NCBI RefSeq assembly: GCF_000346465.2
Contig: NC_034014.1
Location: 6,330,507-6,394,506 of the forward strand
Direction: 5' to 3'
Length of the DNA: 64,000 nt
From: Prunus persica
Lineage: Eukaryota > Streptophyta > Magnoliopsida > Rosales > Rosaceae
The position numbers were made by a program, and so were the translations under genes. A model generated the notes under the pieces. The model saw only the letters and a program-made list of their open reading frames with translations, searched no databases and had not been told where the DNA came from. This document shows positions 33,701-46,700 of this stretch, one piece after another (the first letter of the stretch is position 1; each line of letters begins with the position of its first letter).

Positions 33701-36700
33701 TACTGAGGCAGAAGAAAACCATTTCAGTAGATAAAGGATCCATGATCTGTTCATCTGCTGATGCTTGATTAAAAAGCATATTGCCCCTTGTAGCACGAAA
33801 CAACATCCTCTCGAACCTGAGAGCTTTGGATTTACAAATAATTCCACTAACAAAACTCAAACCAGATTGGTCTGATGGCCCAGGTCTGATATCCTGTAAA
33901 ATGCATAATCAATTACAAATGAAATCATAGCAAAAGGTTTTGCACCAAGAAGACATTAGATTTAGAAAAGCATAATTAACAAGTACCTGCTCAAGTAATG
34001 AAACTGAATCACCATAGTCATCATTTGAGTAAACATTCTCATCTAGTTCTCTCTCCTCTGGAACCGCACGGCTATTACTTGAAACAAGAAAGCCACTTGC
34101 CTGAGATTGCCGACATGAAAATATATAATGAGGCACAGGAAAGAGCATTTGAAACTATAATTAAGGTGTACTAAAGGAAAGAGCAGTAGATAGGAGGCTG
34201 CTAATACATCAGTAAAGGCTAGTTACCTTTTGCAATACTATCTTGAATTCCAGGAGTTCATTATATGAATGTTGAAGTCTATCACTATTAGAGTTCATTT
34301 CAATTAGCTCATGCTCATGCTCGGCAAGTTGTATCTGGAATAGATACATACAATTCAAATTTTCAGTTTACAGAATTAAATGCTCTCTAAATAAGGGCGC
34401 AATTGGTTAGTGCCATTTTGGACTACAAGTTTCAGGTTCACACTACTGCTGCCATTATAAAAATCGTAGCCAAAGGAGGGAGAGATAATGGGTAACAGTA
34501 AATGCACCTCTAATTCCTCCAACTCAACATCTAGTTGCAAAACAGGATGTACAGATGAAAGTAGACCAGCTTTACTGATTTGATCTCTGAAGAACCGCAG
34601 CTTTCTTGACATCTCTGCACATCGCTTTACCTGTGGAAATCCTCACAATGATATAACAACTAAACTTAAGTATGATTGGCTACTGCGATCAACATCACTA
34701 TCAACTATCTACTATAATCAATAACTTTTCAATAATCTCAATCTCAACCTTCAAATCTCATCAGTTTAATAATTTATAGAGATTACCTGAACAGGGTTCA
34801 ATTTGCACAGATTCCAGGTAGATAAAAAGACTACCATAGAATACTATTTCTAGTTAAAGATCCATAGCTTTTTTTTCCTCTGGTAAATAACAAGGAAAGT
34901 GGGGCATGCACAATCAAGGTTTAATGTTGGAGAATGTTCCTTTTAATTAAGCAAGTAAAGCTGGCAGACATGTCAGACACAATACACAAGGAAGTGGAAA
35001 ACCAGGCATTGAATATGCAACGATATAGGGAAAATTATACTTATGCCCCTTCAACTTTGGAATCTATCCCACTTAAACTTTGGAATCTATCCCACTTACC
35101 CCCTGAAAAGAACAATTGACTCAATTTCCCGTATAAATTTGTTGCACCATGGTTCTTCCATGCAACTCCATCCAAGATTCTGTCAGACTACCCTTGTATT
35201 AGACTTCCACATTTTTTAAAGAATTTTGGCTGAAGTTGCGCAAAAGACCCATATTGGAACAAATTCATAATACAGGGGGGAATGTGAGCCAATCCTTTTC
35301 TTATGGAGCAAATCCAGACACCACAAAATTGAGGGGCATAGATTTAGTTTTTCCAGTATATAAGAATATGCACACTAAAAAGTGAAAGCATGAAGTCTCT
35401 AAAACACCAGCAATTCAAGAAATGAAACATTGAAATATCATATTAGCAAAATATTCCATCGAGAAAGATAGATGTCCAAAACATTCAGATTGCAACTGTA
35501 GTTCTAATAAAATCTGAGTAGATACCTGATTAACAAATGTTCGTTGGAAAGGACTTTTATCAGCATTTAACTGCAAAAAAAAAATACAAAAATAATATGA
35601 TCATGAGTATATCTGAACGAAAACTAAAAAGACTATATTGCATATTCATTTAAAGAAATTATATATGAGAGGAGACCAGAAAAGAAAGAACAAAGAATTT
35701 CAACGCTTTTCATAAGATGTCTCATATACAATACAAATTCAGGTGTTTCACCAATAAATACAGAGTGTTGCAGAAAATGTGAACTCAACATATTCTGATG
35801 GAAATATGCACTCTCTGATGCTAACACAAGAAAGAGTGAATAGCCATCACTCAAGGGCATTAAAAGTACTACTTTATAAACAACACTCAAAAGGGTTTGG
35901 CATTGTTTAATGATTTATAGTTACAGAAATTGTTTAAACCCAACTAGATATGGAAATTTTGAGCACACTTCTCTGCTTTGGTTTCTAAAGAACTTAGAAG
36001 TTGTCTTTTTCTATTATCCTATTAGATTGCAAGCTGCTGTGGATTGAATATATTGGTTTCAACACTTCAAAACATAGTCAAATTAGACAAATTTCTCTCA
36101 CTATTTCTTTCAAGCCTTGAAATAGTTAGATGCTACAGGTCCAGTACATACTCAGTTTAAAGAGAACTATAAAAAATTTAAAAAAAAAATTCCTCAAACC
36201 ACTTTTAGACAATGCATTATTTCAAGCTTTCAGTTTTAGGATTTAGCTTATTCTTTTCCTGCCAACTGCCATTAGAATCAGAAACCCCACCACCACACTA
36301 ATCAAAATGGAGAATTGATTTCTTGGAATTACTAAGATAGATTTTGACAATTTATAATTTGAAGTCTTTCAATAGGTAGGTGCTACAGCAAGCCCAGTAC
36401 ATCTTTAAAGAAAACAAAAATTCTCTAACGACTTATGAGTTACGATTATTAGCATAACAGACTTTATGATAGTAACCATGGACAGACTCACTTTTACTAT
36501 ATCATTTTGAAAAATATAATTAGTAGTACAACAAATTGTTCAGAATCATCCACAAAATTAATTGCATAATGGGTAATGCAAATAACTCTACTTGCGTGAT
36601 CAATAAAGAAAAACTGGGTACAGGAAGATTATAAGTGAAGATAGTTTCACAAATACATGCGGATGTGCAGGGCACCACCTACTTGGACAGCATAAAACCG

Positions 36701-37846
36701 TTGTCAGAACTGGGCTTGTCAAAACAAATCAGTTCCAAAAACTCAGTCAAGCTTGGAAAATGGAATGTGTGAATCTCACAGAATACCAAAGGATAGCCCA
36801 AGTATCCTAGACCTAGGGAAGCATCGTATTAAAAAGCCCAAAAGCATTTCAGGCAAAGCCACAGAGGTCCCAATACTTCACAGACCCAAAAGTACGGTTT
36901 TTTTTCCATCAAATGAAGTTAGCAAACCTGATCTAAGTGATAATAGGATATAAGCATTATGGAAAGACAACTCAAATGGATTATATAACTGAAACTTAAA
37001 ATTCAAATACCTTAATTGAGAGGAAGATGTTATTTATCTAATTGTGAAGTAGATTAATCTGGTATAGAGACTTAAAAATTTATTCACAAGTGCGAGAACT
37101 TAAAATTAGTACGTAATTATTCAAATTAATGAAAACATGCGGTTGTATATCTTGCACAATGAGGGTAAGGCATCCTTTACCTTTAGGATACTTGACCTAT
37201 AACTTAGCACATGATACTGAACATTTCTCAACCTACCCAGGCAAAATACCATTAGGAATGCAGGAGGATTTTTCTTGTTAATATCAGGCAAAATAGGCCT
37301 CCATGCAAACCCCTCCTAACTGGGAATATATGCAATATAACCAGATCTAAAGTACTCTCAAATACAATGTGCGTGTGATCCAAGTAAAATATGCTCCTGA
37401 CCAATTAACCGAACAATCAAGGAACCATAATGATAAATCTCAGTTCCCCGATCGTGCCCCAAAAAAAATCCAAACTTTCGCAAGAAAACTAAACAAATCA
37501 AAAACTTTCAGAAGTAAATTTCTCAATTGCTGACTGTTATCTACTCAACTACTTAATTTAAACAAACTGAAGCAAAACTCTCATTTATCCTAAATCAATC
37601 AATCAAACCTCTCACTTCAGATCACTAGAGACACAGAGAGATGCCAAATCTAACATAATTCACGAAGACCGAGTCGTCGGATCTGAGTTCTCGAAAACTT
37701 ACGTCTCGGAATTGGAGGAGGCCGAGTTCGCCGAGATAAGAAATGGCGCGGTGGGCAGACTCGACGGGGATGATGAGCTGGACGAAGGTCATCTTCTCGG
37801 AGCGCATCAGATCCATGGCTGGTAAGTTGTCGATGAACTTCTCCAT
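27753..37846 (-). CDS. VHA-a: V-type proton ATPase subunit a (vacuolar type)
   Basis: Membrane subunit of the Vo sector that carries protons past the c-ring; the sequence is most like the tonoplast isoforms a2/a3. Eighteen exons: 37846-37703, 35570-35526, 34630-34508, 34334-34227, 34100-33987, 33893-33720, 33585-33448, 33167-33060, 32895-32788, 32005-31857, 31155-31002, 30313-30153, 29402-29196, 29104-28921, 28825-28742, 28480-28287, 28146-28087, 27957-27753; 2,460 nt, 819 aa, matching the family length. Residues 1-400 form the cytosolic arm (start [29 protein letters not shown]), the rest eight or so membrane helices. The essential buried Arg lies in YLRLWALSLAH (about residue 727), also present are FGDWGHG and [12 protein letters not shown]. 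The C-terminus ends ASITEDED. Intron 14 is GC-AG. Intron 1 is 2.1 kb. All other borders are GT/AG. Confidence 0.97.
28826..28920 (-). other. GC-AG intron 14 of the V-ATPase gene
   Basis: The donor reads CTTCAG|GCACAAG and the acceptor TTCTGCAG|ATC. The join [18 protein letters not shown] is exact for the family and no GT donor is available at this point. Confidence 0.85.
29553..29843 (-). other. Unexplained open frame inside intron 12 of the V-ATPase gene
   Basis: A 96-codon frame on the same strand as the host gene; residues about 28-96 are rich in Leu/Ile/Val with motifs [15 protein letters not shown] and [18 protein letters not shown]. The segment is GC-richer than the intron around it. 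I do not recognise it. It does not fit the V-ATPase protein and has no splice sites in a compatible frame, so it is likely a transposed fragment or repeat. A short piece (GGAGCTTGAGAAGAT) recurs at about 28515-28535 in intron 15. Confidence 0.35.
35053..35098. repeat. 23-bp perfect tandem duplication
   Basis: AACTTTGGAATCTATCCCAC plus TTA, twice in a row, within intron 2 of the V-ATPase gene. Confidence 0.9.
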
Positions 37847-40038
37847 TTTCTCGGCAACCCAACAGAAACTGATTTTTTTTTCTTTTTCTCTTTCTTCGCC
37901 TCTGGATCTGAAACTCTCTTTCAGATCTGAAACTGAAAACTGCCTCTCTCTCCCTCTCTCTCTCGCTTTCTCTCTCTACGTGAGTGTGTGTGGTCTTAGT
38001 GCGTTATTCCGAGGTTTTCATTTTCGGGTTTTTGCTTTTCTTCTTGCCAACTGCCACTAGAATCGGAGAATTCGCATCACTTTCCAGGCCCGACGCCAAG
38101 TGATGTTGGAAATAATATTAGGTTTTTTTTATTTTTTGGGTCAACTAAAAAGAATTTCAAGGTTGGCGTAGAGCCAAAGGTGGTTAAGTGAAGTCCTAGT
38201 CCACGTTAATTAACATGTATTAGGTTCCAATTAAATCCATGTTGTGTCCAAATGAAGAATTTATGTTTGAAAATTTCTCTTAAATAAGAGGATTTTTGGC
38301 CAACTTTAAAATTTAACCATAATAGCTCAGTAGAAAAAGGTCTTGAATTGCAAACAAGTGTTCCCATGTTTGAATCTGATGACGCTTGGTAACGCTTAAG
38401 GGAATTCTATATCAGCCCCAATACCCACTAAATTTTGAATATGAAAAATTAGTTTGCTCTAACATAAAATGACTATTGAGTTCAAAGAATTTTTAAATGT
38501 AAAAATTATTTTTTGACTACATTCCAAGGGCCCATATTTGATAACTCACACCCATCATCTTCTTCAAACTCTCATATTCACCCTCATTCCACTCATTATA
38601 TGCAAAAAAATCACACATATTGACAAAAACTAGTTATTGTTTACAAAATATAGTGTCACATCTTTTTTTTAATACAAGAGATAGTCTAAACTATAAGGGG
38701 AATGAAGTTTTATATACACTATCAAGGTATCATAGAGATTCAAGCCTGAAACCATTAATCTGTAAATTAATGTTTTTTTTTATTATGCTAGATCCCGTTG
38801 ACCAAAAATGATATCACTTTTAAGTTCATACATAGCGTGTAAAGTAATAGTCAAATATTAATGTTGTTTCCATCTTGAATTGTAATATCATCGAAGATTG
38901 CGCATGCTTAGTAAAAGACATCACGTTGATTGTTTGTTGCATAAGACATGTGGTTTGTATTTGGATTCAATTAAAATTACTAGAAATCAAATTCCAACAA
39001 TCAAAATATGAAAATTCAGTTTTAGTATAAGATACAATTTATATCAATATTGATACCTCATTTAGGCACAGCCCTATGGGTGGGCTCGGGCCAATCCCTT
39101 TCAAACTTAGATATGACCTGCCCCGGCCCAAAAAAAAAATTAAAAACTAAAAAAACAACTTGACAAGACCTGACCGAAGCCAAAAAATTTAGAGCCAGCT
39201 CGGCCCGATAAAGAACTCTAAATTCAAGGATGTAAAGAATGTGATAAAATATTTTGCTTTAAAGTAACTAAAAATCAAACAGTCCACACTTTATTTGAGT
39301 TTTATACATACAATTTAGACAGCATAAATAAAGTCCACGTCGATTTCCATATGTGTATATTAAACGTCATGATACCCATTTTGAGCCGTGCAATGAAATT
39401 CTCTAAGAAGGTTTGTAAAATAAGCAAGCGTTCTTGATATATATTGTCGTTGTTGTTAGTGTTGATACCGTCAATGTAAAGGGCATGTAAAGAAGGTGTA
39501 ATCTAGATATTTATGTGCATTTAGTGTGAGTTGTGCTAAATAGAGTGTTTCCTTTCTAACTTCTACTTAGAACTCTTTAATTATTCAATAAGTTTTTACG
39601 TTTCATTTGAAAGCTTGATACTCCAAAACAAACATTATACACTTATTTTATCTGGTGTATAAACACAAAAGAGAATTGTAAAATGACTTTTATTTTTGTA
39701 AATTATTAATCCCATTTTACAATGTGAAAAGAAAACTTTTAAATTTTTTTTAAAAAAAAAAGAAAAAAAAAAAAGAAGTTGGTGCTCTTCTCTAAGCACT
39801 ATGGGTAGTGGCTAGTTGACAACTTGGCATAGTGCTCCACTACGAGTGTCATGGCCAATTAACCACAATTTAGGAGTCTAAAAGAACTATGGTAGCCGTC
39901 CAACAATTATTTTTTGGTCGGAGATATATATAAGCAAGTGATTTGGACCTCATTGCAAGTCAAACTAAAATACAACACTACAATTGTAAAAATTGAAATT
40001 ATAAGGACTGAAATGAAAAAGCGGTAAAAAAAATACGT
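37847..40038. other. Divergent intergenic region between the V-ATPase and NEDD8-protease genes
   Basis: The left 200 bp are the CT-rich leader/promoter of the V-ATPase gene (TCTCTC runs at 37940-37977, read as GA on the transcript's complement). The rest is AT-rich. A GC-rich patch at 39070-39210 (GGGCTCGGGCC, CTGCCCCGGCCC, CTCGGCCCGATAA) stands out and may be a transposon relic. No gene supported. Confidence 0.6.
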
Positions 40039-40112
40039 GGGCTAAAAGTAACGAAGATTAATAAAGCAGCCCAATTTGTCTCTTATTAATAAAGCAGCCC
40101 AATTTGTCTCTT
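40039..40112 (+). promoter_or_regulatory. Duplicated site II-type promoter block of the NEDD8-protease gene
   Basis: A perfect 28-bp tandem duplication (40057-40084 and 40085-40112; each has AAAGCAGCCCAATTTGTCTC) doubles an AGCCCA motif, the complement of TGGGCT (site II, bound by TCP-type factors). A third TGGGCT is at 40038-40043. A TATAAAA sequence follows at about 40111-40117, so this is very probably the core promoter. Confidence 0.65.
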
Positions 40113-41465
40113 ATAAAACCCCATTTGTCTCTCAACTCGTGTGACTGTCCGTACAAAGATTCAAGCGCGAGAGGGCTTCGTCTTCTCAATCTTAACCAAA
40201 CGTCCTTGAAATCGCTCTGTAAGTTGCTCTACCTTCTTTCTTTTCAATCGTTTATAAATCTCTTGCCTTGTTCTTTGCATCAAAATCTTCATCAAACCCT
40301 GAGATATAAAATCTCTGATCTTAATAATATTTAAGCAATTGAAGAAAAAGAAACAAGAACCCTTAGGTTGTTTAAGCCAAACTGATAGTGAGGTCCGGAA
40401 TTTCTCTTGCTTTAGTTGGGATTTTATTTTGGAGCCAAATAACGTTTAGTGAAAATTGTACTCGATGGAATGGGAAAATGAGCTGGGTTTTGTTCTTTGG
40501 GTGAATTTTTGGTGGTGGGTTGCGTTGATTTCTTATTGAAATGGTTATAGGGTTACCCATTTTTCAGTTCTAGGGCACACACTCACACAAGCAATTTTCT
40601 ATTCTGCTATCTTGTGCTCTAGATTTCTTCAACCTTTTTCCAACCCGGAGAGCCGAAAGAACTGTATATTGAGTTCAAGATTTGATAGAATGAATTGTAG
40701 ACCGCTTTCGTGTACTGTTGTTTTTCTGCTAAGTTGGTTGTTTGTGAATAAACCGGTTGTGTAAAAGGTTTATGCAATTGTAGTATATTGATGCCAAAGA
40801 GTGGTTGCAAAATCCAGCAAAGGTGAATGGTGTTCCTCCACTTGGTAAGAAAGAATGTTTGGTTTATGTTAATCCATATGGGAGGACTGGTATTTGGAAA
40901 TGTTGTGCCACTATTTGTCACGGGGAAAAAACGTAGATATTCCGTTTAGGAATGCAAGGATATGTTGCTATGTTTGATGGCATTCTTATGCAAAGGGCAA
41001 TGAATTTGTATATTTCGTTCTTTTGACTGTTGGTTGAATGCATTTCGTTCAAGAAGCTGAATTTGGGAAGATAATGTTTGTGATTTTGTCCTCCTTTTCA
41101 TAAATTAAGTGTTTCAATTGGAAGATGAGTGTTCCTGTGTATAGTGGCGGCAAGGACAGTTGTTGTGATATATGAGAGATCAAAATCTGAGGGGTCCAAG
41201 GCCACTCCAGGCCTAGGAGTGGCTCTGCCACTAGTTGTGAGGTTAGAGTTGATGAGGGCCACATTTAGAGCTTGCACAGGATGGTCCTGGTGTGAGCAAC
41301 TGCCTGACTATCACATTATTGTTACTTCAATGGCCTATTTCTATTGATTTCTTACATTTTTCATTATTATGTTTCTAAAGTATCGAATCCTTGCTTTCTA
41401 TATGATGGCCTAACTCGGGTTTTTGAATTTTGTTTGATCAGGAGTACATAAACATTATCTACCAA

Positions 41466-42143
41466 ATGGGAAAAACCAATCCTGATGAAAAGATTCTCAG
41501 CTACAATGATGTTGTACTCCGACGATCAGACTTGGATATCCTCAGTGGCCCATATTTTCTCAACGATCGAATCATTGAGTTCTATTTCAGTTATCTATCA
41601 TCGTGTTCTGAGGAGATCCTGCTGGTTCCACCTTCGATTGCATTCTGTATAATGAATTACCCAGTTGGTCAAGGCCTAACAGAGTTCCTAGAACCTCTTC
41701 ATTTGCCTGAGAAAAAACTGGTTGTCTTTCCCATCAATGACAATGATGATGTGAGTGAGGCTGGAGGCGGGTCTCACTGGAGCCTACTTGCATTTGAGAG
41801 AGACGCTAACAAATTTTTTCATCATGATAGCAATAGAGGGATGAATAGTATCCACGCCAAACGACTTTACAACGCTGTTGTTAGCTTTATGAGTGTCTCC
41901 AGTTCCGCAACTAAGCCCGTTTATCAAGAGTGTAACTCTTCACCGCAGCAAATGAACGGTTATGATTGTGGCCTGTATGTGTTGGCCATTGCAAGGGTTA
42001 TATGCAGCTGGTATGGAGAGAAAGACGAAGATGGAGATAAAATGTGGTTCTCTGCTGTGCAGGGGCAGGTTACCCCATATGTTGTTGCCAGAATGCGAAA
42101 CGAGATCCTCGGGCAGATCAGAGATCTCATGCCCATTAAGTGA
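41466..42143 (+). CDS. NEDP1: NEDD8-specific protease (DEN1/NEDP1, Ulp1-like C48 cysteine protease)
   Basis: 225 aa, the same length as DEN1/NEDP1 in other species, and in one coding exon. It processes the NEDD8/RUB1 precursor or removes RUB1 from targets. Ulp1-type catalytic residues are all in place: His104 in GGSHWSLL, Asp121 in FHHDSN, Gln161/162 in SSPQQMNG and Cys168 in GYDCGLYV. The N-terminal ILSYNDVVLRRSDLDIL and GPYFLNDRIIEFY segments match this subfamily and not the SUMO proteases. The ATG is 24 nt inside the exon, which begins at 41442 after the acceptor TTGATCAG. A 5' leader exon probably covers about 40140-40218 and ends at the donor CTCT|GTAAGTTG, so the leader intron is about 1.2 kb. 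The ATG at 41430 lies in that intron and is not used. Convergent with the ADT gene. Confidence 0.93.
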   Translation: MGKTNPDEKILSYNDVVLRRSDLDILSGPYFLNDRIIEFYFSYLSSCSEEILLVPPSIAFCIMNYPVGQGLTEFLEPLHLPEKKLVVFPINDNDDVSEAGGGSHWSLLAFERDANKFFHHDSNRGMNSIHAKRLYNAVVSFMSVSSSATKPVYQECNSSPQQMNGYDCGLYVLAIARVICSWYGEKDEDGDKMWFSAVQGQVTPYVVARMRNEILGQIRDLMPIK

Positions 42144-43788
42144 GGTTTGCTTACAAAGTGAGAGAATGTAAAAGGGAACAAGAGAGTTACTGATGTTTTG
42201 GGAAGCCTGTAAACACAAAGTAGCTTATTAGATAGATCTGCTTGCTTGATACAAGACGATTGTAGAAATCCGTTCAGTTCCTTTATTTTATTTTTATATG
42301 AGATGCTTGTAGAATTCTTCTAGAACATGCCCACTTCCCTTGGTTCTTGGACCAGGAACATAAGCACACTGGCTAGTAGAAGCATTTGATGGCATTCTAG
42401 AGCTTCAGAAGTTCCATATTTATAATACTTGTTCTATGCAGGTTTTCCTATAATTTTTTGTGTTCTCCGAACATCTCTATGCTCCAACAAAAAGCTGAAT
42501 TTTGCATGTTGAACAATTCTCTCTGCTCCTTGTAGGTGGCAGAATAGCATTGAATGAAGGATTTTAAACTGTATGTTTCAAATTTTCAAAAATAATCTAG
42601 ACATTGAAACTAGAAATTTTAACAATGAAAGTCATATTGATGATAATCAATATATAATAATTATTTAAACTTGATAAACAAGTCCAATTTAAAATATATA
42701 AAAGCACTTGACAAACAAGGGGCAGAAAATCTGAGAAGATGACAGCAACAAGAATGCCGGCGAGATGACTAAATTTTCTCAAGAATAGAGGGGGGAAACC
42801 TAATAATTTTAAATATATCTAATAATTAAATGAAAAAAGTTGAGAGAAGACACTGCAAAATTGCATCCACGTGCAATGTCAACCAGCATCTATTAACAAT
42901 ACATTATCCAACTTCTGTACTTGCAGGGGCGCACAACAGGAAAGAGTAAAGTGAGCTTCAGAAATATTTGTGATGTAATTTGGTCAATTTTATTCTTGAA
43001 ATTTGACAATGATAGAAGACGAAAGCTGCATCCACATTTCAAAGATACCTTCATAATCCATGCAACAGCAAGACTAATGATAAAAAGAAAAATAAAGTAT
43101 CAGAAATCAAACGCTCACAGAAGAGAATTGAAACATCATAAAACATGCAAAAACATCTGCACCCTAAATTATGCTGTAAATTTTACATTATCACAACATT
43201 CTTAATATAGGTAATATTTTCTACATAATAAAGAAAATGATGGAAGGATCAAGTATAGAGAGTTGATATTAGGAAGAAAAAGATATACCTGTCACTTTCT
43301 TTTGCATAAACTTTGTCATAACTATTTATAAGGAAACTACATCAAGCTACATCGAGGTTTAGGAAAAGTACAGGAACTTTTTACTATTTCAAAAAATTAC
43401 ATATGCTTAGTGTCTTGTATCACGGGAGCTTTGTGTGATTTGTTAAAATAGGTTTCTGAAAAGAGAGCTCTCCGTAATTTACTCTTATTGGATTTAACTT
43501 TTGAAAAGATAGTAGCCCTTTTTATAGGTGAGTAGAACCTTCCACTTCATTAAAAAGAAAATTACTGAAATGGGAGGAAGTTTCTAATAATTGTAGGTCC
43601 CACCTTGAAATTATAAGTACGAAAAAAAATTGCAAGAGAGAACTTGTAATTAAAAATGCAAGAGAGAACTTGTAATTTTAATTTTGTTTTAATGGAATAT
43701 ATGTGACTTTGTGGTGCAACCAAACCTTGAAGGGTTCAAATTTATATGAAAGGATTCACAAGTTACTCTTACCACATTTGTAGGTCAT
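42144..43788. other. Intergenic DNA between two convergent genes
   Basis: 3' flanks of the NEDD8 protease and of the arogenate dehydratase. AT-rich; a 14-bp AAAATGCAAGAGAGAACTTG-type direct repeat lies at 43629-43675 (CAAGAGAGAACTTGTAATT twice). No gene supported. Confidence 0.6.
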
Positions 43789-46700
43789 TCATATCATGCT
43801 TCTATCCATCGGATAACTCCCTAGCACCCGCAAGAATGTGGCGAATTCCTGCCAAGGAAATTTAGGGTTGAGGAAAAATTTCAACTGAAGATACACACTA
43901 CACCCTCCCCTCTCCCACTCCCCCCCCCCCCCCCCCAAAAAAAAAAACAAGCACACACACACGCACAACAAAACAAAAACCCAACAAAAAGAGAACCTTC
44001 AGATGCCTAAGGGCATTTTGTGCACTTTGATCAGCCATTGATGCTTCAAAATCCACATAAAAAAGATAGTCAAAGTATCTGCCATTATTATCATCAGATG
44101 CTCGCAGCGGTTGCTTCCGCAAGGGACGGCTTTCAATCTGGTTAACGAAACAAATTAAGAAATCAACGGTTGCACCAAGCAACTATAGGAAGCCTCATAA
44201 AAATAAAAAAAATAAAAAATCCAGGACCAACCTTTGTGAGATTGATTTGACGCAAAGCAAAAACAGCAAGCGCCTTAAAAAGGACCCCAGGGCCTTCCTC
44301 TAGTGAGAAAACTATACTCGTCTATAAATTCAATAACCATGTGATTAACCAAAAAAAAATCAATTTATAAAAGGAGGTCTACCTACAGTAAACTGGATAC
44401 CAATGTATTCAAAACCAAAACTTGCTAATCCTGCAAGGGCTTAACCTTGAATGGTCTATCTGTGCCGGGAATAATAGGTTCTCTTGCAAGCATTAGAAAC
44501 CGAGTCACATTGTCACAATCATCCTGTGTACATAGAAGCATATAAATTATCACTGGAGTGAAGTAGAAATCATGAGCACACCAAATATCCTTCGCAACAA
44601 ACCTGAATATCCTGTGCAAGTATCGTCAGACCATAAATGTCTGCAGCTGCTGAGCTAGCAACAGCTCCTGTATCTTTTAGTTTGTGGAAAGCAACATGCT
44701 ACAATTTATAGAGTACACAGTCAGCGACACCAATATGAAAGCCATGATAGTTACAATTAGGTGAAAGTAATAGACAATTTAATTAAGAAGATTGTAGTTT
44801 TATCTGTAGCCTCGAATAATGCAACCTACTTCAACCATACTGGACCAGAAGGCCCCCTGAGCTGAGAGTAATGAAAGTTGTTCCACTTAAAATAGGCAGG
44901 CCCCATGCGATGACTGTATTGAAGTGGCTCCACTTAAATAGACACCCAATTATAGTTTTTGGAGGGAAAGATAGAGAAGAAAAACTCCGAACACAAACAC
45001 AAATACTATGCACAAATCCTGACTAGTGAGGTAACTTGGTATCAGGACTTAATGGACTAGAAAATCAGCTGCCCAACTACCTGATCAAGGGCGTACCTTT
45101 GCTGCACCAGCAGTATCATCCACTGCTTCTCGGACCAATCCCAACTTGGTTAACGTGTGCTCACACTGAGAAAGAGCCTGAAATATGACTAGTTATTGGG
45201 GGGAATCATGAGAAAATACTATACGGACAGAGAATCTGGGAGCACTGCTTTATATACCTGTGGATGGCTAAGAACCCTTTTCAGGTCTTCCACTTCAACA
45301 CCATGATTAGCCAGTAAGCAATGCCGAACTGCAAGTTTCACTTCCCCTACTATATGCAACCTGTGCCTGAGTAAAAGGTCATAGTTTCTGTGGATGCTTC
45401 CACCTAATGAATTCTCAATTGGTAAGACTGCTCTGTCCACAAGCCAACGTTCAACAGCCTGCATTGAGTTGAATGGGGAAAGAATAAAACACTTACAGTT
45501 AAGCCCATATTTAAGAACATGATTTCCATTATTCGACAGTTTAGTAGTTTTCCTATTAGAGATGAAACTGATAACCATACTCCTTGTGGCATCAAATATG
45601 CACAAGTCAAAAACAACACGAAGGGGAAGAAATATGGAGCGTACAATACTTTCCTAAAAACTCCTTCCCTACTTTAACATATTAAGGTAAATTTGTCCAT
45701 CATTTTGATTATACCAAAGACCCTTCTTTTATATAGAAAAGGCTTCTAACTCCAAATTTTTGCATAATCAGAAGTTAGAGTAATTCCAAGGGAAGGAGAA
45801 CTAAATTTTCACTATTCCAAAATCATTCTATCAGTTACTTTACTTCTGACAAAATCAAGCCCCTAAAGGAAAAAACCTTTCACATGCAGCCTGACTTAGC
45901 AATGTCCAGTGGTTTAAAGTCCACGAAATCAAATGCAGTTTCCCTTAACAATTACTAACTGTGGAGCCTCATGATCATTTCATTTCCACATTCTATATGC
46001 ATTGTAGGTGAATACTCATTCACAAATATTGAAAACCTAAAATGAAAGTTAGTCGCACAGTTTGATCCAACAATGAGAAAAATGATGACGATAAAAAAAA
46101 AAAGTAAGTATTCACTTCAAAAGCGGTATCAAATTGTTCACAAGGCACTGCTTCGCAGTTTGGATATGCTTTCTCCGCAGCTGATTCACTATATGCTCCA
46201 CGAACCCCCTGAAATTTCAACATTCAACCATTTATAAACAATTGAATTAATTTCATTCAATACCAATCCTAAACTTAAATAATTTGAGGGAAAATTAGCA
46301 TTAACCAAATTCATCACACACATGCATATGAAAATGATCAAATGAAAACCTCAGTTGAAGACCCTCAAGTTCCAGCCAGAAAATAAAGCGATGACTCTGG
46401 TTGAGTACATTAACCATTTAGAACAGATTTACAAAAGCCTTGTCTAAGGATATACTTCTCAGCTATTAGATCAAATCTAAAGAGCTAATATACACAACAG
46501 GTGAGACTTCAGCCGTCCTTATGAATGAGAAACAAGTCCTTATATAAGGACTGTCGTAGAGAATAGCATTACGCAGGCACACACGCATAATGATGCTTTC
46601 GTTTGAAACTGTGAATCAAAAATTGTATCATTCAGAGCCATAATTCAACTTTATCAAAAATCACAATTGTTGTAAAATTGCATGGTAAGAAAACTAGAAT

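Noticed and set aside
39070..39210. GC-rich patch as a possible gene fragment
   Set aside because: Repeated GGCCC/GGGCC wording without an open frame; more like a transposon relic, and no ends could be defined.
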